The notes below the pieces were generated by a model, which ran no database searches, was not told the origin of the DNA, and worked only from the letters and a program-made list of their open reading frames with translations. From Kalymmatonema gypsitolerans NIES-4073 (GTDB taxonomy: Bacteria > Cyanobacteriota > Cyanobacteriia > Cyanobacteriales > Nostocaceae): 64,000 bases of DNA. The number at the start of each line of letters is the position of its first letter. Position 1 is the stretch's first letter. Position numbers and translations under genes: made by a program. The DNA lies in the NCBI RefSeq assembly GCF_002368435.1, contig NZ_AP018265.1, positions 1 to 64,000 on the forward strand. Direction: 5' to 3'. Shown here piece after piece: positions 7,973-15,718 of the stretch.

Positions 7973-8627
7973 TTTTCAACCAACAAAATTTACTATGTCC
8001 ATGTTCGCCTTTAATGTGCCTTACCTCTGTCTGTATCACTCCCTCTTTTTCTAGTTCATCAATCCAATGACAAATTGTTGAGCGCGCTCGCTTCATCAAG
8101 TCTGCAAGTTCGTTTATCTTTAACTCTCCATGTACTTCTAAATAGTCTGATATCTTGTCCTTAAAATTACCTCCTAAATGAATTTTAAGCAGTTCTTCAC
8201 GCTCAACAGTTGTATACACCATTGGACTATTTGAACCTACGCGAGCGCCTACAATTTCACCGTCTCGTCGCATTTCCCATAAAGCGCGTTTGACTTGCTC
8301 AAATTTTTTGCTATGTTTGACATTCTCATAAATTTCTAATTGAGTATAAAAACCAGTTGACAAATAATTTAAAACTCTTTTTTTAAAAAGATATTGCTGA
8401 TTTTTAGTTGGATAGTTGTGCCTAGCTTTATACTTACGTTTAATCTTTTTAGGAGATACAGCTTCTATAGCTTGTGTTACAGCTTGCACACCTTGAAAAC
8501 GTAAACTATTAAGACAGTCCTGACAAATATACCTATTATTGTACCTACCAACTATTAAACGAAAATGGCGGGTAGTTGCAGTACACCAGCCATAAAAATG
8601 TTTTGTTTCAAGCTCTATTTTTGTCAT
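7947..8627 (-). CDS. winged-helix DNA-binding protein
   Basis: I chose the ATG at 8627; a TTG at 8642 is a longer option. Residues about 35-40 include a Cys pair (ICQDC). Two winged-helix-like stretches are visible, one near residues 75-130 (VLNYLSTGFYTQLEIYENV) and one near 165-215 (LKINELADLMKRARSTICHW). A duplicated HTH architecture suggests a transcription factor or replication accessory. It overlaps the downstream ParB-like gene by 26 bases and so belongs to the DNA-modification operon. Confidence 0.65.
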   Translation of the reverse strand: MTKIELETKHFYGWCTATTRHFRLIVGRYNNRYICQDCLNSLRFQGVQAVTQAIEAVSPKKIKRKYKARHNYPTKNQQYLFKKRVLNYLSTGFYTQLEIYENVKHSKKFEQVKRALWEMRRDGEIVGARVGSNSPMVYTTVEREELLKIHLGGNFKDKISDYLEVHGELKINELADLMKRARSTICHWIDELEKEGVIQTEVRHIKGEHGHSKFCWLKNGRNVQDY

Positions 8628-8653
8628 AATAATCACACTCAAAAAAGCGAGAA

Positions 8654-8677
8654 CGCTAGAGAAAGATTTCCCTAGCG
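8654..8677. repeat. 24-bp phage palindrome, copy 5
   Basis: The arms are CGCTAGAGAAA and TTTCCCTAGCG around a GA centre, with one mismatch. It lies between the stop at 8692 and the start at 8627. Confidence 0.9.
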
Positions 8678-8691
8678 AACATTAATAAACA

Positions 8692-11052
8692 TTAGGCAAC
8701 AGCAGTGTGTAAACGCTCGTCAGCGCTAGATATAGCCAGGGTTTTAGCTGTGCTTTCGTCAGGTAGATTTTCAGCAATGCGCTCACCGTTAATCTCTGCA
8801 AAATACGTACCATCTACGGACTTGATAACGCTTAGTCGATAATCTCCATAACTAGCGGTCGCGGCATTGTCATTACCTGACCAGGTTGTACCTCCGATAG
8901 AGGTAAGATTGACCTGCGGAGCATAAGACTTATCAAATGCCCATCTAGCAATTCTAACGTCAGCATGAACATCAAAAACGTCAAAGAACTTACGCCAGTC
9001 AGTACCTAGATAGTAAACAGTCATGTCTACTTGTCGATAGGGCTTGTCTCTCAAAGTCAAATCAACAGGGCGTAAAATCACAGCGCTCGCGGCTGCAATG
9101 CGTTTTAGGATAGCTCTAGACTTGTTATCAAGATGATGAACAATCAACAATCCTTCGTTAATGTTGCCTTTTAGCCATTGAGGTTCAGCGCTCGCTGTCC
9201 AGTCACGCAAGTCAGCACCATAGAGATTAGCGAACACTTTGACAGCACCTGTCTTGTTGGGTAACTGCCACTCAGAACGCAGTGCATCAAGCTCAGGAGA
9301 CACGGCAGTCATATGATGTGCCGCGTTAACATATAGTGATGAGTCTGCATTCAAATCAATGTCAATCTCACCCAGAGTGTTATAAACAAGTCTCATTAAC
9401 CATTCTGGTAGACGCGGATGTTCTGTCACTTGTGCGACTTGCTCTGTCTGTTCTACGTTTACTGGAACAGTACCAGGCGCGGGCAAATGTACGCCTTTGG
9501 GTTTTGGCTGTGCAGGGGTTGTGTTAATTCCAACTTTTGCAAGCGCTTTAGGTACACTTTTAGCTTCTCCTGAAAGAATCAAGTCAGCAACCTTATGAGC
9601 GGTTTCTGGCTTCAACTTGATTAACTCCAAACACGTCTCGGTCTTCTTGTCGTCCATATTGAAGACGTTAAGAATCTTCCTAGCGAGCGCTTTATCAGGA
9701 AAATGGTCAGCAAACTGCATAATTTTCGCTTGTTTGGACGCAGTTTTACCAGAAACCCCGCTATCTTTTGCAGCTTTTTCCCAAGCTGTACCCGATTCAC
9801 CTGTTGTCTCTTCTGCTTTGCCGCGATTCTGTGAAAGCTGCTGCAATTGACGCTGCCGCGCTTCCTCAGAGCAATACTTGTGACGCGCCATGATTTCACG
9901 GGCTTTTTGTTCTGGGGATTTTTCACGCTGTTTGTTCGCGTCAAGTAAAGCGTCTACAAAATCCGCTTCTGTTGCAAAGTGTTGAACCTCAATAGGCACG
10001 GACTCAGTGTTAGTTCTTAAAGCTGCTAACGCACGTCTGTAACCTGCATAGATTCTACCGTCGTCGGCTATTCCTAAACGTTGGCGAATAGGCTTACCTG
10101 CATTTAAATCTTCTTCAATGTCACTTGTATCTTCCTCTATGTTGTCAGGATGATACACTTCTTTGTTGACATCATCAAAAGCAAGAAACCAAGGATTGAA
10201 ATTAATTTTGTCGCCCGCTTTTAACTTTTCTGTACGTCTATGGAATTCACGGACAATCATAGACCGCGCTCCGTGAAAACGTGGTACAGGAGGCGTTTGC
10301 ATTAATAGCTCATATTCTCCTTCACCTTGTTTGCGTAAAAATGGAGGTAACTCTTGATGTAAACGCCCTACATAAAGTGTGTCATCTGTCACGCCTACTT
10401 CAAACAAAAAGCCATCAAGCGTTTTAGTGACAACATTTTTCAATCGCAGAGCTTCGTCTGTAACTTCCAATAGCTCATCGTCTAGCTCTGTAGTTGCCTC
10501 GATAATCTCTGTCATATCGCTTTCTACGATAGATGTCTTATTAGACATCGTATCAGAAGCCTCTGAAATCTCCCAAAATTCAGCAGGAATCAAACCATTC
10601 ACGCCTTCTAATTCTGCTTGTCCTGGATAGATAATTTTGGAAAGTTTGATATGTTTGCCTGCAAGCGCTTTATCAGGATGAGTTTCTAGAATCTTGATAA
10701 CAGTGTTTGCACTCGGCTCAAGTCTTTGTGCTTTCTCATCAATCATTAAGTCTGCAATGTCTACTGCTTGCTCAGAACCATCAAAGCATTGCACGATAAC
10801 TTTAGTTGAATTATCACCCTCAATATCAGCAATACGTCCTACTTCTGAATCAATATCCTTTGCTACGTAGCAACCAATAATTGACCAATCATTGTTAACT
10901 AATTCCGCGAACGCATTTAAGTTACTAGCTTTAATGTCCAGTTCTTCTAACTTGCGTTGTGTTGCTTTTGTCTGTTTCTTAGCGCTAACTGTTTTACGCT
11001 CATCCGCTAATTTTTCTTTGGCTGCTTCTATTAGTTGTAACTCTTGACCCAT
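8692..11052 (-). CDS. large ParB-like protein with a degenerate Dam-like C-terminal domain
   Basis: The 786-residue protein has several parts. The N-terminus is coiled (about 1-60). A ParB-like core at about 280-430 includes IRQRLGIADDGRIYAGYRRA and a basic helix. A Gln/Lys-rich HTH part (KAAKDSGVSGKTASKQAKIM) follows, then a Pro-rich linker. The C-terminal domain (about 545-680) is laid out like phage Dam-type N6-adenine methyltransferases, but the NPPY position reads ANLYGADL. I infer loss of methylation and a DNA-binding or anti-restriction role. It heads the minus-strand operon and follows a TGACATA operator. Confidence 0.65.
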   Translation of the reverse strand: MGQELQLIEAAKEKLADERKTVSAKKQTKATQRKLEELDIKASNLNAFAELVNNDWSIIGCYVAKDIDSEVGRIADIEGDNSTKVIVQCFDGSEQAVDIADLMIDEKAQRLEPSANTVIKILETHPDKALAGKHIKLSKIIYPGQAELEGVNGLIPAEFWEISEASDTMSNKTSIVESDMTEIIEATTELDDELLEVTDEALRLKNVVTKTLDGFLFEVGVTDDTLYVGRLHQELPPFLRKQGEGEYELLMQTPPVPRFHGARSMIVREFHRRTEKLKAGDKINFNPWFLAFDDVNKEVYHPDNIEEDTSDIEEDLNAGKPIRQRLGIADDGRIYAGYRRALAALRTNTESVPIEVQHFATEADFVDALLDANKQREKSPEQKAREIMARHKYCSEEARQRQLQQLSQNRGKAEETTGESGTAWEKAAKDSGVSGKTASKQAKIMQFADHFPDKALARKILNVFNMDDKKTETCLELIKLKPETAHKVADLILSGEAKSVPKALAKVGINTTPAQPKPKGVHLPAPGTVPVNVEQTEQVAQVTEHPRLPEWLMRLVYNTLGEIDIDLNADSSLYVNAAHHMTAVSPELDALRSEWQLPNKTGAVKVFANLYGADLRDWTASAEPQWLKGNINEGLLIVHHLDNKSRAILKRIAAASAVILRPVDLTLRDKPYRQVDMTVYYLGTDWRKFFDVFDVHADVRIARWAFDKSYAPQVNLTSIGGTTWSGNDNAATASYGDYRLSVIKSVDGTYFAEINGERIAENLPDESTAKTLAISSADERLHTAVA

Positions 11053-11093
11053 TTTTTTACCTCTCCTTATATATTTTCTTTCACTTTATAGTA

Positions 11094-11109
11094 TGACATA
11101 ACTGACACA
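11094..11109 (-). promoter_or_regulatory. operator-like TGACATA/TGACACA direct repeat
   Basis: TGACATAACTGACACA lies 42 bases upstream of the ATG at 11052. The same paired motif occurs at 4731-4746, and the half-site recurs at 12117 and 15664. Confidence 0.5.
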
Positions 11110-11123
11110 AAAAGCAACTTTTT

Positions 11124-11147
11124 CGTTAAAGAAACATTTCTATAAGT
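11124..11147. repeat. 24-bp phage palindrome, copy 6 (degenerate)
   Basis: The left arm CGTTAAAGAAA is conserved; the right arm TTTCTATAAGT has lost its terminal CG. Confidence 0.6.
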
Positions 11148-11478
11148 AACAAAAACGCTGTAAATTCATACAGCGCTGGAGATTCAAGAATTGTTAAGTT
11201 TTAGATAGCTTTTTCTCATCCCAAGTGTGACAGGATTCTGCGAATTGCAAACCAGTAATCAGCATAGGTTTTTTGCAAATACTGAGATAAGACTGACAAC
11301 AATCCTATTGACTCCCAAAGACCGCAATCTTTACCTTTGATTATCAATTTCTAAAAGCAACTTTCATACATAAGTGAAGCGATTATGTCTTTCCCTTTGC
11401 TACGCAGCAGCTTGACAAGATGATTGATATCAGTGTGGTAACAAACTGTCATTATAGCTCAATCCTTGGGATTATGGA

Positions 11479-11502
11479 CGTTAGAGAAAAGTTTCCTTAG
11501 CG
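11479..11502. repeat. 24-bp phage palindrome, copy 7
   Basis: CGTTAGAGAAAAGTTTCCTT followed by AGCG. It lies 14 bases beyond the stop of the gene at 11517 and uses G-U compatible pairs. Confidence 0.8.
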
Positions 11503-11516
11503 ATTTTTGACATAGA

Positions 11517-12086
11517 TCAATTAGATGTCAGTGCTGACAATTGTTGTTCTATATCAATAGATGATTCTGGTTTTGTGACATATTGAACACTATTGTTAAT
11601 GCGCTCTAACTTGTGTGATATTATGTTTTGTTTAATCAGCGCGTGCGCCCTACAAAAGTCTTCTTTGACTGATTTATGTAACGACGCTTCTGGGCACAAT
11701 CCTAGACCGGATAAACCGCCTACAACACGTAATGCTTGACGGGCATAAGGTGTTAGCACTTCTACTCGCGCTCTTGCATCGTCAGCGCTCATTCTAAGAG
11801 CATCTAAGATGTGTATCCATTCTGTGAGCGCTTCTGCCTCATCTGTACCTTTGACTAGCTGTTTAAACTGCTGTGGTGTAGGATGAAAGTTGCACTGTCT
11901 GTAAACTTCGGCTTTTGCCTTTTCTCGCTCATCTGCACTCAGGTCGCTGTAAGCTTCCAACCAAACCGCGACCGCCGCAGTGGGCATAGCAAGAGCAACA
12001 GCATCCGACTTGCCATGCAGATAGGAGAAGTAAGCGTTAAAGTCCTGTAACATTTCTAATACTTCTAATTCAAGGTCTGGACTCAT
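11517..12086 (-). CDS. hypothetical phage protein
   Basis: This 189-residue, mostly alpha-helical, acidic protein belongs to no family I know. The segment PTAAVAVWLEAYSDLSADEREKA followed by NFHPTPQQFKQLV resembles small phage proteins that load or regulate replication proteins, but that is weak. It has its own TGACATA-containing upstream region (12107-12127) and a palindrome just past its stop, so it appears to be a separate unit. Confidence 0.6.
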   Translation of the reverse strand: MSPDLELEVLEMLQDFNAYFSYLHGKSDAVALAMPTAAVAVWLEAYSDLSADEREKAKAEVYRQCNFHPTPQQFKQLVKGTDEAEALTEWIHILDALRMSADDARARVEVLTPYARQALRVVGGLSGLGLCPEASLHKSVKEDFCRAHALIKQNIISHKLERINNSVQYVTKPESSIDIEQQLSALTSN

Positions 12087-12106
12087 TATTTGCCTCTTGA
12101 AATACC

Positions 12107-12127
12107 ATGCCTATTTTGACATAGTAA
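12107..12127 (-). promoter_or_regulatory. operator-like dyad with TGACATAG
   Basis: ATGCCTATTTTGACATAG lies about 25 bases upstream of the ATG at 12086. It matches the half-sites at 3331-3347 and 15648-15675. Confidence 0.45.
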
Positions 12128-12141
12128 GACACGACTGTCAA

Positions 12142-12522
12142 CTATGCAAGTGTAAAGGATGACCAGCGCACAACCCACAGGATTTTATCTGGATCGCCTT
12201 TTTCTACATCGTCAATAAAGTCTTGCTTGGTCAACCAAAATCCGCCCTCACGCTGCAAATCTGTTTCTGGCATATCTGCTAATCGTTCTGGGTAGGGTTC
12301 ACAGCTAAGTGTAAAATCTCCTAGATGATAAGCGCCCTGCACAAAGGGCAATGCTGAGTAAGCTTTGTGTACAATCTCATCCCGTCTATAAGCGCTTATC
12401 CAACGCTGAGCTTGTTTGTCTGTCCAATCACGACGCGAGACTGTTTTAACACCCGTTCTAAGCGGGTCAGAAACACCATGCTGACGGGCGAGCGCAATCG
12501 TAAGAGAAAAACTAAGTATCAT
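12142..12522 (-). CDS. ASCH/PUA-like domain protein
   Basis: The 126-residue protein opens with an ASCH-type pattern. A short beta strand (MILSFSLT) is followed by the conserved KTVSRRDW, where KTxTRR is typical, and then by a domain ending with a beta strand (ILWVVRW). The ASCH fold is related to PUA and binds nucleic acid; in phages such genes are common among early genes and their substrates are unknown. The assignment rests on the N-terminal pattern and size only. The downstream neighbour is the helical protein at 11517. Confidence 0.6.
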   Translation of the reverse strand: MILSFSLTIALARQHGVSDPLRTGVKTVSRRDWTDKQAQRWISAYRRDEIVHKAYSALPFVQGAYHLGDFTLSCEPYPERLADMPETDLQREGGFWLTKQDFIDDVEKGDPDKILWVVRWSSFTLA

Positions 12523-12601
12523 GATTTTTCGCCTCTACCAAACGCAAAAATGTTGTTATTTTCCTTTATATGTCTATTTTCTCACATTTGCTGCTCATAG
12601 T

Positions 12602-12625
12602 CGCTAAAGAAACTTTTCTTTAGCG
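12602..12625. repeat. 24-bp phage palindrome, copy 8
   Basis: The arms are CGCTAAAGAAA and TTTCTTTAGCG (CT centre). Pairing extends outward to ATAGT/ACTAT, giving about 15 bp per arm. It lies just downstream of the small gene ending at 12635. Confidence 0.9.
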
Positions 12626-12634
12626 ACTATCTTG

Positions 12635-12781
12635 CTAATCTTCCTCTAAATTCCGGATTAGCTCTCGAATTACGTCTGTAGCTGGTCGCCCTGTGCGAGC
12701 GCAATATCTTTCTAGCTTTTCAGCCTCAACAGCAGCTAGATTAACAGTAATACGCTTGATAGCCCACTTCTTACTGGTCAT
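12635..12781 (-). CDS. small ribbon-helix-helix protein (48 residues)
   Basis: The ORF runs from ATG at 12781-12779 to TAG at 12637-12635. The start MTSKKWAIKRITVNLAAVEA has a basic strand and is followed by helix EKLERYC, then TGRPATDVIRELIRNLEED. This is the strand-helix-GRPxTxVIRELI pattern of CopG/Arc-type repressors. GGAGAA lies just upstream of the ATG as ribosome site. It is probably a phage regulator and a good candidate for binding one of the dyad motifs in this region. Confidence 0.75.
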   Translation of the reverse strand: MTSKKWAIKRITVNLAAVEAEKLERYCARTGRPATDVIRELIRNLEED

Positions 12782-12794
12782 AATTCTCCTACAC

Positions 12795-13163
12795 CTAAAA
12801 TGGTAAAACTAACATCTTGAACAATGAACCAACCTTGACACAAATAGTAGCCGCAGATAAACGGTGACGTTCGTTATCCGTGTGAAACCAAAACTTGTTC
12901 CAATCAGCTTTGGAGCGATCGCCCCATTGGTATGGTTTATACTGAAAACTCAAAGGTAACAAATAAATCTCGTACTGTGTACCATAGATGACTGAACGAT
13001 GGTGTCCAACCCATGACCAGGGATAACTTCTAGTCATTTGAACTTTCCAGTATTGGTTATCTCGCCAAATGATGTCATCTTTCTGTAAGTCGCAAACGAA
13101 CGTCTCTATTAGCGCGTCCACTGCCCTTGTTGTGGGCTTTTCTACTAGTGCTAGATTAGGCAT
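12795..13163 (-). CDS. hypothetical phage protein
   Basis: The 122-residue protein is Trp/Tyr-rich (WRDNQYWKV, PWSWVGHH, YKPYQWGDRSKADWNKFWF), which suggests a compact beta fold. I know no family for it. The stop is 13 bases upstream of the small RHH gene, so the two may be cotranscribed. Confidence 0.55.
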   Translation of the reverse strand: MPNLALVEKPTTRAVDALIETFVCDLQKDDIIWRDNQYWKVQMTRSYPWSWVGHHRSVIYGTQYEIYLLPLSFQYKPYQWGDRSKADWNKFWFHTDNERHRLSAATICVKVGSLFKMLVLPF

Positions 13164-13194
13164 GATAGGATAGTTGTGAAAAAAGATTTACGTC

Positions 13195-13222
13195 AGAGCG
13201 GGTGTTACTCGCTCTTTTCTTG
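13195..13222 (+). terminator. terminator-like hairpin
   Basis: AGAGCG and CGCTCT pair across a 9-base loop and are followed by TTTCTT. No plus-strand gene lies upstream, so it may belong to an unannotated transcript or be a structure only. Confidence 0.3.
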
Positions 13223-13449
13223 TTTGGAAAAGCTAAGAGAGGGTGGTAAACTTAGCTTACAAATGCTCACGTTAAAGCCTTGCAAAACCTTATTGATTTA
13301 TGCAAATGCTGTACTTGTTGTTGAGCTTTTGTTCTAGCGCAAAGTCACAGTCTTAGCGGTTTCCGGCACGATTGTGAGCTTTGCAAGAGAGCGCTCACCC
13401 TTTGCGCTTGTTTTTAATATGTCTTATTTGGCATTAAAACGTCAAGGGT

Positions 13450-13473
13450 CGTTAGAGAAATCTTTTCTTGACG
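13450..13473. repeat. 24-bp phage palindrome, copy 9
   Basis: Left arm CGTTAGAGAAA, TC centre, right arm TTTTCTTGACG. Confidence 0.85.
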
Positions 13474-13538
13474 GCTAGAAAGGACGATTCTTAGCCCTCA
13501 TCAAAGTGTCCATCTGTTTTCACGGGGGACTCCACATA

Positions 13539-13592
13539 GGCGCGTTCGCGCAGCGTCACGTTGGCGCAGCCTCTCCGACAGGAGAAGTGAAG
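13539..13592. repeat. cyanobacterial G+C-rich interspersed repeat
   Basis: It contains GCGCGTTCGCGCAGCGTCA and GCAGCCTCTCC, the type of short interspersed palindromic repeat common in filamentous cyanobacteria. It is unlike the surrounding A+T-rich DNA. Relatives in this window are at 23013, 25628 and 62816. Confidence 0.5.
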
Positions 13593-13683
13593 CAAGGTGG
13601 AGGGGGATAGTAGTCAAACTTGCTGGCATTGAACCAGATTGTAATAGCTATTTATATCGCTGCTTCTCTAATTGTTTCTGGGT

Positions 13684-14814
13684 TCATAAACCGAGCATTT
13701 TTTTGACATAGTTCATTTGTAACTCACTTTTGCTGTTAAACTTCTCAGTTGCGTCTACATACTTGCTGATACTTTCAATTTGCGTTGGGGTCAAATCTGT
13801 CTCAAAGAGTAATCGCCCTAGTTCAGAGTCAACCCGTCTTAAAAGCAATTCTAGAGGTGGATTAGATGATGTTTGTAATTGAGACGTAGTTTGAGGCTTG
13901 ATAGTCTGATATTTATCTCTAAGCGTGGTTGCTTTGCCCTCCCAGAGTAAAGTATCAATGCTACGACTTGAGTAAGTCTCACGCCACCATTTATTAGCAT
14001 TGACGAACGCGATAGCGTCTAACCATACTTGTTCAACGTGTTCAATTTCTTTCCATTCGTCAAAGAGTTTCTTAAAGCCTTTGATACGTTTGTTGTTGAG
14101 CTTATCGCAACACGCCCATGTTGCAGGTTTGCGTTCATTGTAAATGTCAACAAAACGTTGATATTCTGCGAGCGCTGTTTGTTTTTTCGCCTCACGGACT
14201 GGGGGCGTTTTGTCCTCATGAGTAGATGTGTTGTCAACATGAGAATTCTTTGATTTGTCCTGGTTAGTGGCTACTATCTCTGTATGACTTTCTTCTTCCA
14301 AGATTTCTATAGAATCTGTAGAAAGTTCAGTCAGCGCGGCAGCGCTCTCTTGTGTGTTCTTTAATTGATTTTCTTCATTTTGTTTTATTGCATTTGTATT
14401 CTTATGTGGGGGGTGCAATCCATCAGATGGAGCGTCCACCTCTGGATTGTCCGATACTGGATTACCCAAGGATGGATAATAGGAATCTGGATTTGACTTT
14501 CTAAAAGCGATCGCTTCATCTTTGTCTACAAAAATGTAGTAATCCCAGTCAAACAAACCTGTTTCAGCATCACGAGTCTTTGTCCTGACTAAATAATCAT
14601 TAATCTCAGCATTCTTGACAGCATTCCTTAGCTTATCTTTGCCCCATTCAAGCATAGAAAGAATGCTCGAAAAACTGATTTCAAAATCATCACTGTGAGA
14701 AGTAACCCAGCAAATTAATCTACACGCTGAATCAGTAACTTTTGTATCTCTAATTAAGTCGTTAGAGATGAGCGTGAATTTTTTTTCTGGTTTCCCCTTT
14801 TTGATTTTTCCCAT
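13684..14814 (-). CDS. replication initiation protein with origin-like iterons inside the gene
   Basis: The 376-residue protein starts with a winged-helix domain (about 10-105: FTLISNDLIRDTKVTDSAC, SFSSILSMLEWGKDKLRNAV), typical of phage and plasmid initiators. A low-complexity linker (about 105-200) begins with five NPxxx-like pentapeptides encoded by five 15-bp direct repeats. A second helical domain (about 215-376) follows. Lambda O has the same arrangement: DNA-binding N-terminus, iterons inside the gene, and a C-terminus that recruits helicase. No helicase gene is recognised here. A decayed copy of the repeat segment lies at 43.75 kb. Confidence 0.7.
   Translation of the reverse strand: MGKIKKGKPEKKFTLISNDLIRDTKVTDSACRLICWVTSHSDDFEISFSSILSMLEWGKDKLRNAVKNAEINDYLVRTKTRDAETGLFDWDYYIFVDKDEAIAFRKSNPDSYYPSLGNPVSDNPEVDAPSDGLHPPHKNTNAIKQNEENQLKNTQESAAALTELSTDSIEILEEESHTEIVATNQDKSKNSHVDNTSTHEDKTPPVREAKKQTALAEYQRFVDIYNERKPATWACCDKLNNKRIKGFKKLFDEWKEIEHVEQVWLDAIAFVNANKWWRETYSSRSIDTLLWEGKATTLRDKYQTIKPQTTSQLQTSSNPPLELLLRRVDSELGRLLFETDLTPTQIESISKYVDATEKFNSKSELQMNYVKKMLGL
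14428..14502 (+). repeat. five 15-bp iterons inside the replication gene
   Basis: TGGA recurs at 14428, 14443, 14458, 14473 and 14488, exactly every 15 bases, in units such as GATACTGGATTACCC. It reads as a candidate replication origin inside the initiator gene. Confidence 0.7.
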
Positions 14815-15031
14815 GTTACTATAGTCCTAGTACTAAAATGTATTTCATTTGATATTTGATGGTTCTCCCCTTGATGTTGGCGCATTTGAGGGGCTTAACT
14901 TGTTAACTTTTATTGTGTCACATTTGACTCATCATTGCAAATTTACCATATTGTCCAAACACTTCGTCTAGACAATGTTAGTCCTACTACTTAGTGCGAC
15001 GCTAATTTTTACGTGTTAAACTTTTGAAATC

Positions 15032-15055
15032 CGTCAAAGAAATCTTTCCTTGACG
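15032..15055. repeat. 24-bp phage palindrome, copy 10
   Basis: Arms CGTCAAAGAAA and TTTCCTTGACG around a TC centre. It lies in the 314-base gap between the replication gene promoter and the gene at 15129; the rest of that gap holds the terminator at 15078 and nothing else I recognise. Confidence 0.9.
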
Positions 15056-15077
15056 TGATAAAAAATAGACATAGACA

Positions 15078-15104
15078 TAACAAAGACGCGGTTATTAGCC
15101 GCGC
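15078..15104 (-). terminator. rho-independent terminator of the 15129-15627 gene pair
   Basis: On the minus strand, CGCGG and CCGCG pair across CTAATAA and are followed by TCTTTGTT, 25-50 bases after the stop at 15129. Confidence 0.65.
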
Positions 15105-15128
15105 CCTGTTGTTGGACTGCTACAGTTA

Positions 15129-15377
15129 TTAGGCGGCAAGGCTTTTGAGTCGCGTTACTTGTGCCTCTAGCATACTTATAGCTATTTGCAATTCTGACTC
15201 ATCTGAGCCATCGTTTATATTCAACATTGTTCTGATAATGTAACGTAAGCCTTCATTGCGGTTCTTGTTGTTTTCTTTGCACCAGTCATCTAGCTGTTGA
15301 CGTAATTCATCGCTACAGTATCCAGCAACGCGAATTTTCTTGAGCATTTGCTCTGAGTCATTTGTGTCATGCGCCAT
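15129..15377 (-). CDS. small DNA-binding-like protein (RHH type)
   Basis: The 82-residue protein reads as a beta strand (KKIRVAGYCS) followed by DELRQQLDDWCKE and a second helix (NEGLRYIIRTML), the ribbon-helix-helix spacing. The last 25 residues are a heptad-like helix (LQIAISMLEAQVTRLKSLA). It follows a second RHH-like gene by 4 bases, and the pair ends in a terminator. I infer phage regulators or a partition/antitoxin-type pair. Confidence 0.55.
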   Translation of the reverse strand: MAHDTNDSEQMLKKIRVAGYCSDELRQQLDDWCKENNKNRNEGLRYIIRTMLNINDGSDESELQIAISMLEAQVTRLKSLAA

Positions 15378-15381
15378 TGTT

Positions 15382-15627
15382 TTATATACCTCCTCTTAAC
15401 ATTTCTTCTAGCTCTTTACGTGTTTTCTCTAGACGATAACGAGGTGCTCTTTGATAGCCACCGTCAAAGAATCTTTTTACTAGGTCACATAAAGCTTGCG
15501 ATTCCGGCAAATTTTGCATTTGCCGCCAGTTTTCAAAAGATTCGTATTCAGATAATGTTAGCCTTGCAGTAATTTGATGCATACAGGTAATTTTATCATA
15601 ATCTATGACAACTCTATCATATATCAA
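15382..15627 (-). CDS. small DNA-binding-like protein (RHH type)
   Basis: The 81-residue frame begins at 15627; an internal Met at 15582 gives a shorter, tidy RHH protein beginning MHQITARLTLSEYESFENW. The helix SQALCDLVKRFFDGG follows. It is divergent from the annealase gene at 15719, and the 28-bp dyad operator at 15648-15675 lies exactly between them, so autoregulation is plausible. Confidence 0.55.
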   Translation of the reverse strand: MIYDRVVIDYDKITCMHQITARLTLSEYESFENWRQMQNLPESQALCDLVKRFFDGGYQRAPRYRLEKTRKELEEMLRGGI

Positions 15628-15647
15628 CGGTTGTTGCTTGACAACAC

Positions 15648-15675
15648 TTTACTATGTCAAAAATGACATAGTAAA
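15648..15675. promoter_or_regulatory. operator: perfect 12+4+12 dyad between divergent genes
   Basis: TTTACTATGTCA and TGACATAGTAAA are perfect complements around AAAA. The TGACATA half-site recurs near the starts of four other early genes. Confidence 0.7.
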
Positions 15676-15718
15676 AGGATATAAGATATGATTACAACAT
15701 CAACAATCACAATCAGTC

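Larger units (their letters stand above)
11053..11516. other. 464-base intergenic region with operator, two palindromes and a tiny ORF
   Basis: It holds the promoter side of the 8692-11052 gene and palindrome copies 6 and 7. A 33-codon minus-strand ORF (11351-11452, starting MTVCYHTDINHLVK) may be real or a gene remnant. Nothing else is recognisable. Confidence 0.5.
13164..13683. other. 520-base intergenic region
   Basis: It separates the replication gene from the small early genes. It holds a weak terminator-like hairpin, palindrome copy 9 and a G+C-rich interspersed repeat. I see no gene in it on either strand. Confidence 0.5.
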
